Numbered from the stretch's first letter, positions 51,932-62,258 are shown. The stretch is DNA of 64,000 bases from Acinetobacter sp. BY419 (GCF_019038395.1 NZ_JAGFXZ010000001.1:108238-172237), one strand, 5' to 3'. Numbers and translations are program-made. Notes: generated by a model from the letters alone, not told the origin.

Positions 51932-51960
51932 AAAAAAGCGAGCACCTGGCTCGCTTTTTT
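51932..51960. terminator. Bidirectional intrinsic terminator
   Basis: AGCGAGC (51937-51943) with GCTCGCT (51949-51955), A6 and T6 flanks, between the LOG gene and the convergent PiT-like gene. Confidence 0.92.
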
Positions 51961-51978
51961 ATGGACTCTCAATTTTAC

Positions 51979-52953
51979 TTATTGACCATAATGAGTCACA
52001 AAGTCATAGAACATCGGCAAAGTCGTCGCCAAAATCACCGACAAGGCCAAACCAAACATCAGTTTCATGGCATCTGCGCTGACATTGCGAGAAGTACGGT
52101 GTTTATTGACTTCATCCAGGATCATCGACATGGCAAATTCACGACCTGCGAGTAAGCCCAGGAACACCCAGGTAGTACTCATTGGGATATTGCTCCATTC
52201 TTTAAAGATCAACAGGATAATGGCATATAGGAAGTCGATAATCGTCGCAGCACGAATGTCGGTCACACCAGTTTTGGTATCGACAATTTTCTGGATTGCC
52301 CCACCACGTTGATACAGAATGACGCCCAGCAAGACCACAAATACCGTAATGGCAAACAGCAGGAATTCAAACGGAACCTGACGCGGCACATACACGAAGA
52401 TGTTAGCCAGATCCTGAATCAGCCATTGGCTCCACAGAAAACCGGTAGATACCCACTGCAGGCCCATCCAGACATTTGAATGCGGCTCATGACGCGTCTT
52501 GGCGAAATGTCGTGCCAGCTGCTTGACCACAAACCGATAGATGACAATCGCCACCACAAAGGCCACCGCATAGCCCATCATCGATTTGACCATCATCGAG
52601 CCTAGACTAGCAGGAGAGAAAATCGTAAGGACCAGGAAGGTGGTACTGACTGGAATCCCGTATCTGGTCAGCATTAACAGGAGAACAGGCGGCACAATGT
52701 ACAGCCAGGTAATGCCGCCCTCAGGGAAAGGAATCGTTTCTAAACGGCCGTATGAGGCATCACCCACCCCGGATGCATACCAACCATAGACCAATACGAC
52801 AATTAAAATTGAGCTGATATAAATCCACAACACCCACCATGGACGATGTGAATTCGAAGAAATAAAGGTCCCTAAGGTTTGAGGCACATCATTTCCGACA
52901 ATAGAATAAGCGGCTAAACAGAAGCCGATTACCATCAAAATCTCGATTGTCAT
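51979..52953 (-). CDS. Multi-pass membrane protein with PiT-like repeats
   Basis: 324 residues with about eight to ten hydrophobic segments. Two regions resemble the inverted repeats of PiT phosphate transporters: IVGNDVPQTLGTF near the N-terminus (compare GxNDxxxxxGT) and IPMSTTWVFLGLLAGRE in the C-terminal half (compare PxSTTHxxxGxxxG), with RYGIPVSTTFLVLTIFSP between. Gene context does not help. I infer an anion or phosphate/sulfate transporter, with low certainty about the substrate. A GGTTTG and the leader hairpin at 52979-52995 precede the start. Confidence 0.65.
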   Translation of the reverse strand: MTIEILMVIGFCLAAYSIVGNDVPQTLGTFISSNSHRPWWVLWIYISSILIVVLVYGWYASGVGDASYGRLETIPFPEGGITWLYIVPPVLLLMLTRYGIPVSTTFLVLTIFSPASLGSMMVKSMMGYAVAFVVAIVIYRFVVKQLARHFAKTRHEPHSNVWMGLQWVSTGFLWSQWLIQDLANIFVYVPRQVPFEFLLFAITVFVVLLGVILYQRGGAIQKIVDTKTGVTDIRAATIIDFLYAIILLIFKEWSNIPMSTTWVFLGLLAGREFAMSMILDEVNKHRTSRNVSADAMKLMFGLALSVILATTLPMFYDFVTHYGQ

Positions 52954-53289
52954 AAAAACAAACCTATACGCGAGGAGATTTCAGCACTGCTGAAAAGTTA
53001 GCCCAAGATTATGACGGTTTTATTTCATTTTAATGACAAGACTGTCATATATGCGGCCATCTTTCAAAAAAGAGCACCGAAGTGTCCTGAATCTAAGCAT
53101 TTTTGATTTAGCTTAGCGTTAATTGATACCAATGACTTTATGACCAACTTTATAACCAGAGCATGGCAACCCCATAACAGATGGCTTGCAGCTCCTTGAC
53201 ACACTAGGCTATAAAAGTTGACACGCTTTATATACGACAGACTCGGCTGATTCCTTTAAACTATTAAAAATTTTCAGCTTTCCAGAATT
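52954..53289. other. 336-base divergent intergenic region
   Basis: Holds a perfect 8-bp palindrome, TTTCAGCA/TGCTGAAA at 52979-52995, just before the PiT-like gene, and AT-rich sequence before the DHA2 exporter gene. A TTGACA-like string near 53217 could be a -35 element for the plus-strand gene. No coding frame. Confidence 0.45.
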
Positions 53290-54681
53290 ATGAATGCCAC
53301 GCCTACGCATCAAGCCCTAGATCCTGAATTCAGACTGCTGGTCTTGTTGGTATCGATCGGCTTTTTTATGCAGGGGCTGGACAGTACCATTATCAATACG
53401 GCCCTGCCAGCGATTGCCCATAATTTGCAGGAAGATCCGCTGCGGATGCACGGTGTGGTCGTGGCTTATGTCCTGTCAGTGGCGGCCTGTATTCCCTTGA
53501 GTGGCTGGCTGGCAGACCGTTTTGGGGTCAGAAACATCTATTTTGCTGCCATTATCATTTTTTCTCTGGCATCGTTAGGCTGCGCCTGGGCTGAAAGTCT
53601 GAATGAATTACTGGTCTATCGGGTATTTCAGGGTATAGGGGGCGCCTTTTTGCTACCGGTTGGTCGACTGGCGATGCTGAAGATTATTCCGCGAACGCAG
53701 TTCTTGGCTGCCATGAGCCTAATGAGCCTAGCCGGACTGATCGGTCCGCTGATTGGACCGACCTTAGGCGGATGGATGGTCGAATATATCTCCGTGCGCT
53801 GGATTTTCCTGATTAATTTACCGATTGGCATCCTGGGTGCCCTGATTACCCTTAAAGCCATGCCCAATGTGCTTGAACCTACGGTAGCGCGTTTTGATTT
53901 TAGCGGTTTTATACTGCTCATCATCGCTATGGTATCGCTATGTCTTGGTATTGAAAATTTTGCCAGTCCACAACATCCGCTCTGGTGGAGTCTGGCCCTG
54001 ATTCTGGCTGGATTGGTAGCTTCGCTTATCTATGCCTATCATTCTCACACTCATCAGAATGCATTATTCCGTAGTAAACTGTTTAAGAATAAAATTTATT
54101 CGATCGGAATTCTGGGTAATTTTTTTGCGCGTCTGGGCGGTAACTCGATTCCATTTTTATTGCCTTTAATGTTGCAGGTGGCATTTGGTTTTGAACCCTT
54201 TGTGACCGGCTTGCTGATGATTCCAACTGTGCTCGGCTCCCTGGCCTCCAAACCGATTATCCGTAGTATTGTTCAGCGCTTCGGATATCGTCGTGTCTTG
54301 TTGGTCAATACCCTGTTGGTTGGTCTGTGTATCGCCAGTTTTTCCCTGACGACAGCAGATACCCCGCTCTGGTTAAGAACCATGCATTTCTTTATTTTCG
54401 GGGTTCTGAATTCACTGCAATTCGTTTCCATGAACACCCTGACTTTAAAGGATTTAAGCCAGCAGGATGCCAGTAGCGGCAACAGCTTCCTGTCGATGAT
54501 CATGATGCTATCGATGAGTATCGGAGTGGCACTGGCCAGTACACTGGTCAATATGCTGAGTGCCTATTACGGCGCTGACAATCTGGTGGCTGCTTTTCAT
54601 ATGGCACTGATCTGTTTGGGCTGCATCAATATTATTGCGGCCTATATTTTCTGGCATATTCCGAAAAACACCCCCGTCTGA
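53290..54681 (+). CDS. DHA2-family MFS exporter, MdtD-like
   Basis: 463 residues with fourteen membrane segments predicted. Motif GFFMQGLDSTIINTALPAIA at the first helix is the DHA2 signature, followed by GWLADRFGVRN (motif A) and GPLIGPTLGGW (motif C, typical of proton-driven exporters). It is closest by eye to MdtD. No regulator or membrane-fusion protein is adjacent, so it may act alone; the substrate is not known. Confidence 0.82.
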   Translation: MNATPTHQALDPEFRLLVLLVSIGFFMQGLDSTIINTALPAIAHNLQEDPLRMHGVVVAYVLSVAACIPLSGWLADRFGVRNIYFAAIIIFSLASLGCAWAESLNELLVYRVFQGIGGAFLLPVGRLAMLKIIPRTQFLAAMSLMSLAGLIGPLIGPTLGGWMVEYISVRWIFLINLPIGILGALITLKAMPNVLEPTVARFDFSGFILLIIAMVSLCLGIENFASPQHPLWWSLALILAGLVASLIYAYHSHTHQNALFRSKLFKNKIYSIGILGNFFARLGGNSIPFLLPLMLQVAFGFEPFVTGLLMIPTVLGSLASKPIIRSIVQRFGYRRVLLVNTLLVGLCIASFSLTTADTPLWLRTMHFFIFGVLNSLQFVSMNTLTLKDLSQQDASSGNSFLSMIMMLSMSIGVALASTLVNMLSAYYGADNLVAAFHMALICLGCINIIAAYIFWHIPKNTPV

Positions 54682-54744
54682 TGCGATAATGAACTTCGGA
54701 CTGTGTGGCTTTTAAGCTAAATCAAATGAAGATCAGGATTAAAC

Positions 54745-55518
54745 ATGCAAAAAAATCAGGCTCCGAGCGGATATAGCAAGCCACTCTTGATTGGGCTTGG
54801 CGTTCTGATCACCCTGATCATTACTGCCATGATCTATCTATGCCTGATTAAAGTACCCTCTGCCCAGGCAGCCGATTATCCGGTTCAGGGCTTCGATGTA
54901 TCGCATCATCAAAAAGAGATTCAGTGGCAGCAGATTTCACCTGAAAAATACCGTTTTGTTTATCTGAAAGCCACTGAAGGTGGTGATTTTAAAGATACCC
55001 GTTTTCAGCAAAACTGGCTCAAGGCTCGGGAACGCGGCTTTCTGGTTGGTGCCTATCATTTCTACCGGCTCTGTCGCGATGGTAGCATTCAGGCGCAGAA
55101 CTTTATTGATTCCGTACCCAATAAAGCTGATGCCCTACCCCCGGTGATTGATCTGGAATATGACAGCAATTGCATTAATACTTACTCTAAAGAGCAGCTC
55201 TTAAACGAAATTCAGATCATGCACGATACCCTGAAAAAACATTATGGCAAGCAGCCGATTTTCTATATTTCTAAAGCTTTCTATAATATTGTACTGGCTG
55301 GACATTTCCCCGAAACACCGCTCTGGGTACGTGAATACAAGGGTCTGCCTGATTTAAAAGATCAGCCAGAATGGCTGTTCTGGCAACATACCAGTCAGGG
55401 AAAAATTCCCGGAATTACAACACCTGTAGACTTGAATGTATTTTATGGCTCAGAACGGCAGTGGCTGGATTTTCTCCAGAAGAATGCGATTGCGGTACCT
55501 CAGGATCAGGTCAAATAA
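54745..55518 (+). CDS. Membrane-anchored GH25 muramidase
   Basis: 257 residues. A single membrane helix (LLIGLGVLITLIITAMIYLCL, about 14-34) places the rest in the periplasm. The glycoside hydrolase 25 fold follows: FDVSHHQ, YLKATEGGDFKD, VGAYHFYR and the catalytic DLEYDS. GH25 enzymes cut the MurNAc-GlcNAc bond of peptidoglycan. It could work in cell-wall remodelling; a phage lysin origin is less likely because of the anchor and lack of phage genes nearby. Confidence 0.87.
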   Translation: MQKNQAPSGYSKPLLIGLGVLITLIITAMIYLCLIKVPSAQAADYPVQGFDVSHHQKEIQWQQISPEKYRFVYLKATEGGDFKDTRFQQNWLKARERGFLVGAYHFYRLCRDGSIQAQNFIDSVPNKADALPPVIDLEYDSNCINTYSKEQLLNEIQIMHDTLKKHYGKQPIFYISKAFYNIVLAGHFPETPLWVREYKGLPDLKDQPEWLFWQHTSQGKIPGITTPVDLNVFYGSERQWLDFLQKNAIAVPQDQVK

Positions 55519-55679
55519 GGTTCATTGCCTGAAAACACGCACTATGTAAAAGCAAAAATAGCAGGGGGGGAAGATTAAAATAATAAAAAAGTAGCCAGAC
55601 TCAGCGGAACAGCTGCCCTGTTTACTCAATGTAGCTGTGTTTCTTTTCAATCCGGTTAAAGCCCTTTAAGATACTGGCT

Positions 55680-56735
55680 ATGCGCAAAATTATTCATATC
55701 GATATGGATGCCTTTTATGCCTCGGTCGAGCTGCTTGAACGTCCAGAACTGAAACACCTGCCTGTGGTGATTGCCTCGCATCATCCTCGGGCAGTGGTGG
55801 CGGCTGCCTCCTATCCGGCACGGGAATATGGCCTGCATTCTGCGATGTCGATGGGACAGGTGCGCAAACTCTGTCCTCAGGTCATCGTGATTGAACCGGA
55901 CTTTAGCAAATACCGGCAGGTATCGGTACAGATTCATCAAATCTTCCAGCAATATACCTCCCTGATTGAGCCACTTTCTCTAGATGAAGCCTTTCTGGAT
56001 GTCACAGAAAATTTACAGCAGATTCCGAGTGCCACCGAGGTAGCCATGCGGATTCGGGAGGATATTTTTCAAGCGACCAGACTGACTGCATCTGCGGGTG
56101 TGGCACCCAACAAGTTTCTTGCCAAAATTGCCTCGGACTGGCACAAACCAAATGGTATTTGTGTCATTAAACCTTCGCAAGTACAGCGTTTTATTCAGGA
56201 CCTACCACTAAAAAAAATTCCTGGGGTCGGTAAAGTCACTCAGGAAAAACTGAGAAGTCTGAATCTGGATACCTTGGGTGATTTACAGCAAATTGATGAA
56301 GCCTTACTCATTCAGCATTTTGGCAAATATGGCCGACGTCTGTTTTTATATGCCCAGGGTATTGATGAACGACCGGTCGAAGTGGAACGGGAACGCCAGC
56401 AAATTTCCAAGGAAACGACCTTTGATGATGACCTTTATTTAAATCAGTGTCGTCCTTATTGGGAACCTTTAGTGGCACAGTTGTGGCAAAGCTTGCAAAA
56501 GAAACAGATTTCGGCTCGCGGCGTTACGGTCAAATTAAAACTCAAAAATTTTCATGTGATGCAACACAGTAAAAGTTTTAAGCAGCTACTGCGCAGTCCG
56601 CAGGAATTAGTCCAAGCTTTAGACTTATTGCTTAATGATCTGCATATTGCCCCACAGATGCAATTTCGGCTGATCGGTGTCGGCGTGTACCAACTCAGTG
56701 CCCCCGAGACTGAAACCCAATTATTACTGCTCTAA
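55680..56735 (+). CDS. dinB: DNA polymerase IV
   Basis: 351 residues, Y-family. Error-prone translesion polymerase. Catalytic motifs [10 protein letters not shown] at the N-terminus and [10 protein letters not shown] are complete; the helix-hairpin-helix [12 protein letters not shown] and little-finger domain follow. No canonical beta-clamp motif is obvious in the last residues (ETQLLLL could serve). I see no LexA box upstream; Acinetobacter lacks classical LexA control. Confidence 0.94.
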   Translation: MRKIIHIDMDAFYASVELLERPELKHLPVVIASHHPRAVVAAASYPAREYGLHSAMSMGQVRKLCPQVIVIEPDFSKYRQVSVQIHQIFQQYTSLIEPLSLDEAFLDVTENLQQIPSATEVAMRIREDIFQATRLTASAGVAPNKFLAKIASDWHKPNGICVIKPSQVQRFIQDLPLKKIPGVGKVTQEKLRSLNLDTLGDLQQIDEALLIQHFGKYGRRLFLYAQGIDERPVEVERERQQISKETTFDDDLYLNQCRPYWEPLVAQLWQSLQKKQISARGVTVKLKLKNFHVMQHSKSFKQLLRSPQELVQALDLLLNDLHIAPQMQFRLIGVGVYQLSAPETETQLLLL

Positions 56736-56957
56736 ACTGTTTTTGTTCATATTTTGAGCATCAGTTTAAAAATACGGCAACTTTGTTTTTACATTTTGAT
56801 TTTTTAGAGTACTCTATCTGCGCAATGCATTATCCATGTATGTGCTGAGATGCTGAAAATCACCTTTACTTTCAGCGTACTGTCCTGTGATTGGCGTGAC
56901 GATCAAATCCGAATATTACAGGGCAACTCTGATGTAACTCATGGAATTCCCTCCTGC

Positions 56958-58253
56958 ATGTCCGCTGTAAATTCTTCTGTTGTTCAAGAACAACGCGCAC
57001 GTAAAGCTGCGCTGTCTAGTTTTGTTGGTGCTGTTGTCGACTGGTATGATTTTCTCCTTTACGGCATTGTTGCGGCCTTAATTTTTAAAGATCAGTTTTT
57101 CCCCAGTATTGGCGAGAATATGGGCACCCTGGCGGCACTGGCCACTTTTGGTGTCGGCTTTCTATTTCGTCCGCTAGGTGGTGTGGTCTTTGGTCACTTT
57201 GGTGACAAGCTCGGCCGCAAGAAAATGCTGGTTCTGACTGTGATTCTGATGGGAATTTCCACTGTCGGGATTGGTCTGCTGCCAACCTTTGAAGCGATTG
57301 GCTGGTGGGCCCCGGTACTGCTGGTTTTCTGCCGTGCCTTGCAAGGCTTTGCAGTGGGTGGTGAATGGGGCGGCGCTGCCCTGATGGCAGTTGAAAATGC
57401 GCCCCAAGGTAAAAAAGCCTTTTATAGCAGTGGCGTTCAAGTCGGCTATGGTGTCGGCCTGGTGTTAGCCACCGGCGCAGTTTCAATTATTATCGCGACA
57501 TTGGGCGAACAGGCTTTTGCTGACTGGGCCTGGCGTATTCCCTTTCTGGCCAGCATCATACTCTTGGCTGTAGCGATGTGGATTCGCCGTGATCAGGATG
57601 AATCCCAAGAGTTTGTGGAAAAAGTAGTGAAAGCAGATCATCAGCTGCAGAAGCTGCCAATCTTGCAGGCGATCAGCAAACATCCCAAAGCTTTCTTTTA
57701 TATCATTGCCTTACGCCTGACTGAGTTGCTAACCATGTATCTGGTTACCAACTTTGCGCTGAGCTATTCCACCCGTCATCTCGGCATGGACAAACAGTTC
57801 TTCCTGAATATCACCCTGATGGTCGGTGCGATCAGCTGTGTCAGTATCCCGTTTTTTGCCTGGCTGGCGGATAAATTCAATCATAAAACGATGTGTGTCT
57901 GGGGTGGTTTGATTGGTGCGATTTCGGCCTTTCCATTTTTTATGGCGCTCGATGCACAAAACACCTGGATGATCATTGTCGGCGCAATTTTATTGGCAAA
58001 TGTCGCACACGACATGGTGGTCAGTGTCCATCAACCCATTTTTACCTCTCTGTTTGGCACAGAATACCGCTACAGTGGTGCCGGAGTGGGTTATCAGGTC
58101 GCCAGCATTATTGGGGGTGGATTTACTCCATTTATTGCAGCTGCACTGGTGATTTGGGCAGACGGTTCATGGCATTATGTAGCTATCTATCTGGCGGCGG
58201 GTTGTCTGCTGACTGCATTGGTCGCAGCCATGATGCCTAAAACTCAGGATTAA
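56958..58253 (+). CDS. MHS-family MFS transporter
   Basis: 431 residues with twelve membrane segments. The opening SFVGAVVDWYDFLLYGIVAAL and GHFGDKLGRKKML are typical metabolite:H+ symporters (ShiA, KgtP, ProP group). Substrate unknown. The ATG at 56958 (MSAVNSSVVQ) gives a normal N-terminus; an upstream start at 56850 would add 36 residues without similarity. ridA follows after 4 bases, an operon that suggests an amine- or amino-acid-related substrate. Confidence 0.85.
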   Translation: MSAVNSSVVQEQRARKAALSSFVGAVVDWYDFLLYGIVAALIFKDQFFPSIGENMGTLAALATFGVGFLFRPLGGVVFGHFGDKLGRKKMLVLTVILMGISTVGIGLLPTFEAIGWWAPVLLVFCRALQGFAVGGEWGGAALMAVENAPQGKKAFYSSGVQVGYGVGLVLATGAVSIIIATLGEQAFADWAWRIPFLASIILLAVAMWIRRDQDESQEFVEKVVKADHQLQKLPILQAISKHPKAFFYIIALRLTELLTMYLVTNFALSYSTRHLGMDKQFFLNITLMVGAISCVSIPFFAWLADKFNHKTMCVWGGLIGAISAFPFFMALDAQNTWMIIVGAILLANVAHDMVVSVHQPIFTSLFGTEYRYSGAGVGYQVASIIGGGFTPFIAAALVIWADGSWHYVAIYLAAGCLLTALVAAMMPKTQD

Positions 58254-58257
58254 TATC

Positions 58258-58614
58258 ATGACAGTTCAACATTTGCATGTCTCGAAGCGCTTTTCAGAAA
58301 TTGCCATTTCAGGCAATCTGGTTCATCTTGCCGGGCAACTGGCCACAGATGTTGAGCTGGATATCAAAGGTCAAACCCAACAAACTTTAGATATTATTGA
58401 CCAGTTTCTGGCAGATGCCGGTACAGACAAAAGTCACATCATGTCGGTGACCATCTATTTGAAAGATATTGAAAAAGATTATGCGGCATTTAATGAAGTC
58501 TGGGATGCATGGGTGGCTGATATCGAAGCCTTACCTCGTACCTGTGTCGAGGCAAAACTTTATGACCCTCGTGTTTTGGTCGAACTGACAGTGGTTGCAG
58601 TCAAGCCTGAATAA
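58258..58614 (+). CDS. RidA-family protein (reactive imine deaminase type)
   Basis: 118 residues. YjgF/YER057c/UK114 fold with SGNLVHLAGQLA, MSVTIYLKDI and the active-site segment PRTCVEAKLYDP containing the key arginine. RidA hydrolyses 2-aminoacrylate and related imines; this copy may belong to a subgroup tied to the upstream transporter. Only 4 bases separate it from the transporter stop. Confidence 0.87.
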   Translation: MTVQHLHVSKRFSEIAISGNLVHLAGQLATDVELDIKGQTQQTLDIIDQFLADAGTDKSHIMSVTIYLKDIEKDYAAFNEVWDAWVADIEALPRTCVEAKLYDPRVLVELTVVAVKPE

Positions 58615-58635
58615 TGGCCCTAAATCGAGTTTTAT

Positions 58636-58667
58636 AAAAAAAAGCATGCCTTGGGCATGCTTTTTTT
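58636..58667. terminator. Bidirectional terminator after ridA
   Basis: AGCATGCC (58643-58650) with GGCATGCT (58654-58661), loop TTG, A8 and T7 flanks. Confidence 0.92.
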
Positions 58668-58673
58668 GGAGAT

Positions 58674-59222
58674 TTAACCCGCTACTTTGATTTTACTGCG
58701 TTCTAAATCCGCATATAAATAATACTTTTTCAGATCATCACTGACCGTATGTTTGGGCACTTTACCAGTTTGTGTCTGTTCATGCAGGAAGTCCTGTCGC
58801 AGCTGATAGTACTCCGGCACATCATCGTAACGAATCACCCGATAACCTGCCATAGTCAATAATGCATCCTGAAAACCAGTCTGCTGTGGACGTTTTAAGA
58901 TTAAAGGATCATCCACAGCCACAATAGCCATAATCTGGTGCTGTTGATCCAGAATCACAAAATCTGCAGTCAGGTTTCGATACTTGTGACGGGTCCGGTT
59001 AAATTTGGTCGTCATTAAAGCATCATAAGAAACATGAGCCAAAATAATGTATTCAGGTAATACTTCCCTCAGGCGAGTGAAGGTCAGTTGCTCATTCAGG
59101 TTAAAAATAGCACGCTGTTTTAAAGCGCTGTCCTGTGGTTTGGAATTATTTCCGAGCCTTTTCCATGCCATGAGCACGACACAGAAGAGCAGGAAACTCC
59201 CAATCATAATATAGGTGGTCAT
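58674..59222 (-). CDS. DUF2726 domain protein with N-terminal membrane anchor
   Basis: 182 residues. One N-terminal membrane segment (YIMIGSFLLFCVVLMAW), then a DUF2726-like domain with TRHKYRNLTADFVILDQQ and AIVAVDD, a pattern like the restriction-endonuclease-like fold (D...VAV-E/D) and a second hydrophobic-polar alternation. The domain is often predicted to bind or cut nucleic acid, without proof. Isolated gene. Confidence 0.78.
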   Translation of the reverse strand: MTTYIMIGSFLLFCVVLMAWKRLGNNSKPQDSALKQRAIFNLNEQLTFTRLREVLPEYIILAHVSYDALMTTKFNRTRHKYRNLTADFVILDQQHQIMAIVAVDDPLILKRPQQTGFQDALLTMAGYRVIRYDDVPEYYQLRQDFLHEQTQTGKVPKHTVSDDLKKYYLYADLERSKIKVAG

Positions 59223-59317
59223 GCCTAGAATCCTTGCATTCTTATAATCATTTTTGTTTTATTGTGGTGCAGTATAAACCCGCGCTTTATTTTAATTAGG
59301 TCAAACAACCAATCTGC

Positions 59318-59507
59318 TTAGATATCCATACAACTGGTATCAAAATCCGATTTTGCGTTACCTAAAATGACATCTTTCCCGATGCCAATGAAAGTGGATT
59401 TAAAATCCTGATAATATACTCTAAAACATCCATGGAATTGGTCGCAATACAAATCTGCCCAACTGCAGAACAATTCCGACAAAGTGTTATTTTTATATCA
59501 CTTTTTA
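59318..59507 (-). pseudogene. Frameshifted C-terminal remnant of an unknown gene
   Basis: Minus-strand reading gives CRNCSAVGQICIATNSMDVLEY, and after a 2-base shift near 59418-59420 the frame continues as YQDFKSTFIGIGKDVILGNA and KSDFDTSCMDI before a TAA at 59318-59320. Upstream, the frame meets a stop at about 59515. The two halves look like real protein composition and join sensibly, which suggests decay of the 3' end of a gene whose 5' part is gone. I cannot name the family. Confidence 0.35.
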
Positions 59508-59585
59508 GCAATACTTAATGAAAATAATACATCCTTTTACATTTTTTAATTATAGTCTTCAGCTACGTTACTTTACCCCAGCACT

Positions 59586-59612
59586 AAAAAAAGACACCGA
59601 AGTGTCTTTTTA
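59586..59612. terminator. Intrinsic terminator downstream of the YgiQ gene
   Basis: AGACAC (59592-59597) with GTGTCT (59602-59607), tetraloop CGAA, A7 and T5 flanks. It lies just after the minus-strand ygiQ-like stop. Confidence 0.88.
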
Positions 59613-59621
59613 TTAACTTAA

Positions 59622-62033
59622 TTATGCACGTGATTTTGACTTAACTTTAGGCTTCTGCCCACCCAATGGTTTTTTGGTATCGCCCGTTTCACGTGGTGGT
59701 AAACCGGTGTGCTGGGTCAGAATTTGACCTCGCTCAGGACGCTTCTTGGTATTTGAAGGACGGGACTGAGCTGCTGCAGCCTTGCTACGATTCCCCTGCT
59801 CACCGGTACGTTTTTGCGAATCACCCGCAACCGTTGAATTCTTTTTACGTGCCGACTGATACTGGCCTTCCGTACTAGACGCAGGCTGATAGGTCGGAAT
59901 CAAATGCTGTTTTGAATTACCAATCAGGTCTGAACGTCCCATTTCTTTCAATGCTTCGCGTAACAACGGCCAGTTATTGGCATCATGGTAGCGCAAGAAA
60001 GCTTTATGCAGACGACGACGTTTATCACCCTTCACAACATCTACAGTTTCAGTATAACGCGCTACTTTTGCCAGCGGGTTCTTACCGGTGTGATACATCG
60101 TGGTAGCAGTTGCCATCGGTGATGGATAGAAGGTCTGTACCTGATCGGCACGGAAACCATTTTTCTTCAGCCAGATCGCCAGATTCATCATGTCGTAATC
60201 GGTGGTACCCGGATGCGCCGCGATGAAATAAGGAATCAGATACTGCTCCTTGCCTGCTTCCTTACTATAACGGTCAAACATCTGTTTGAAACGATCATAG
60301 GTTCCGATTCCTGGTTTCATCATCTTGGACAATGGACCTTTCTCGGTATGTTCCGGTGCAATTTTTAAGTAACCGCCAACATGATGCGTCACCAGTTCTT
60401 TAACATATTCAGGGTTTAAAACCGCTAAGTCATAACGAAGACCTGAACCAATCAGAATCTTCTTAATACCAGGTAGAGAACGCGCTTTACGGTACAACTG
60501 GGTAAGTGGTGCATGATCGGTATGCAGGTTCTGACAAACACCCGGAAATACACACGACGGCTTACGACAGTTTTTCTCAATCTCAGGGTCTTTACAGGCC
60601 AAACGGTACATGTTCGCTGTCGGGCCACCCAAATCCGAAATAATCCCGGTAAAGCCTGGCGCCGTATCACGGATTTTTTCGACTTCACGCAGAATCGACT
60701 CTTCAGAACGGTTCTGGATAATACGGCCTTCATGTTCAGTAATCGAACAGAAAGTACAGCCACCAAAACAGCCACGCATGATGTTGACCGAGAACTTGAT
60801 CATGTCAAACGCTGGAAAACGTGCATTGCCATAAGCAGGATGCGGCAGACGTGCATAAGGCAGGTCAAATACATAGTCCATTTCTTCCGTAGTCAACGGA
60901 ATTGGCGGTGCATTCAGCCAGACATCACGTTCACCATGCTTTTGTACCATGGCACGGGCATTCCCCGGGTTGGTTTCCAGATGCAAAATTCGGTTGGCAT
61001 GAGCATATAAAACTGGATCTTCAGCTACTTCTTCAAATGCAGGCAAGCGAATTACGGCCAGTTCACGTGGTGGCAATTTATGTTTAATTGCTTTTGAAGC
61101 GGGTTGCAGTTGCACAATTTGCGTATCAGGATCTAGCTCATCGCCGGCACGCACAATCGGATTGGCTACAGCTTCTTTTTGAAAACCTTGATATTGAGTC
61201 AGGCTATCTTTGCCCTTTTCAATTTCACAGCCTTCCAGATCTTCAGTCATCACATAAGGGTTAATGATTGGATCAACACGACCTATTGCATCGACATCAT
61301 TTGAGGCAATTTCAACAAACTTGGCTTTAGAGGCACGGTTATGTTTATTAACAATAAATGCAGTACCGCGAACATCGGTAATCTCATGGATTTTTTCACC
61401 ACGCGCCAGACGATGCATAATTTCGGTGATTGAGCGTTCGCCATTGCCGTACATCAAAAGATCGGCTTTTGAATCCATCAAGACTGAACGACGGACTTTA
61501 TCTGACCAGTAGTCATAATGTGCGATACGACGCAAAGAAGCTTCAATACCACCTAATAGCACCGGCACATCCGGATACGCTTCACGGACACGCTGGCAAT
61601 ACACGGTTGCCGCACGGTCAGGACGTTTGTTTGGCTGGTTGTCTGGTGAATAGGCATCATCGGAACGGATTTTACGGTCCGCGGTATAGCGGTTAATCAT
61701 GGAATCCATGTTGCCCGCGGTTACACCCCAGGCAATATTCGGTTTGCCCAAAACGCGGAACGCATCCACGCTGGTCCAGTCTGGCTGCGCAATAATACCG
61801 ACACGAAAGCCTTGGGCTTCTAATACACGGCCAATAATGCCTGAACAGAAAGACGGGTGATCAATATAGGCATCGCCACAGATCAAAATAAAGTCACAGC
61901 TGTCCCAACCGAGTTGATCCATTTCCTCGCGTGACATCGGCAAAAAAGGCGCAGGGTCAAAACAAGACGCCCAATATTTGTCGTAATCAAACAACGCTTT
62001 TGGCGCAGTCTGCATGGTATAAGCAGTAGACAT
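59622..62033 (-). CDS. YgiQ-family radical SAM protein
   Basis: 803 residues from the ATG at 62033. The N-terminal part resembles a cobalamin-binding-type domain ([22 protein letters not shown]); the radical SAM core carries CxxxCxxC in [16 protein letters not shown]; a DUF3362-like domain follows ([20 protein letters not shown]). The last 90 residues are a basic Ser/Thr/Lys/Gln-rich tail. YgiQ function is unproven; the family is often predicted to act in tRNA or cofactor modification. An upstream start at 62084 is open but unsupported. Confidence 0.9.
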   Translation of the reverse strand: MSTAYTMQTAPKALFDYDKYWASCFDPAPFLPMSREEMDQLGWDSCDFILICGDAYIDHPSFCSGIIGRVLEAQGFRVGIIAQPDWTSVDAFRVLGKPNIAWGVTAGNMDSMINRYTADRKIRSDDAYSPDNQPNKRPDRAATVYCQRVREAYPDVPVLLGGIEASLRRIAHYDYWSDKVRRSVLMDSKADLLMYGNGERSITEIMHRLARGEKIHEITDVRGTAFIVNKHNRASKAKFVEIASNDVDAIGRVDPIINPYVMTEDLEGCEIEKGKDSLTQYQGFQKEAVANPIVRAGDELDPDTQIVQLQPASKAIKHKLPPRELAVIRLPAFEEVAEDPVLYAHANRILHLETNPGNARAMVQKHGERDVWLNAPPIPLTTEEMDYVFDLPYARLPHPAYGNARFPAFDMIKFSVNIMRGCFGGCTFCSITEHEGRIIQNRSEESILREVEKIRDTAPGFTGIISDLGGPTANMYRLACKDPEIEKNCRKPSCVFPGVCQNLHTDHAPLTQLYRKARSLPGIKKILIGSGLRYDLAVLNPEYVKELVTHHVGGYLKIAPEHTEKGPLSKMMKPGIGTYDRFKQMFDRYSKEAGKEQYLIPYFIAAHPGTTDYDMMNLAIWLKKNGFRADQVQTFYPSPMATATTMYHTGKNPLAKVARYTETVDVVKGDKRRRLHKAFLRYHDANNWPLLREALKEMGRSDLIGNSKQHLIPTYQPASSTEGQYQSARKKNSTVAGDSQKRTGEQGNRSKAAAAQSRPSNTKKRPERGQILTQHTGLPPRETGDTKKPLGGQKPKVKSKSRA

Positions 62034-62258
62034 GGCTAGCAATTCTCGGCTGGCAGATGATAGGAGATCTAAAAATAAGATCAAAGATGAAAGCCGATTA
62101 TTTTACCATGAATTAGGCTCAGCTTGCTTGATTATAATTTATACAAAATCAGAGACTAAGCCGACCAAAATCTATGCATCAGCAGAAGTGAGATCGCAAA
62201 TAGGCCGTAAGATAAATGGATAGGCTTTATTTCATAGGAAAAATCTAAACACGATTTG

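Larger units (their letters stand above)
59223..59621. other. 399-base intergenic region
   Basis: Contains the gene remnant at 59318-59507 and the terminator at 59586-59612. The rest is AT-rich and shows no further feature. Confidence 0.5.

Noticed and set aside
54745..55518. Prophage fragment suggested by the muramidase
   Set aside because: No holin, integrase, structural or regulatory phage genes nearby, and the protein is membrane-anchored.
60513..61010. 165-codon plus-strand frame opposite the YgiQ gene
   Set aside because: Shadow of the radical SAM core region; no start signal.
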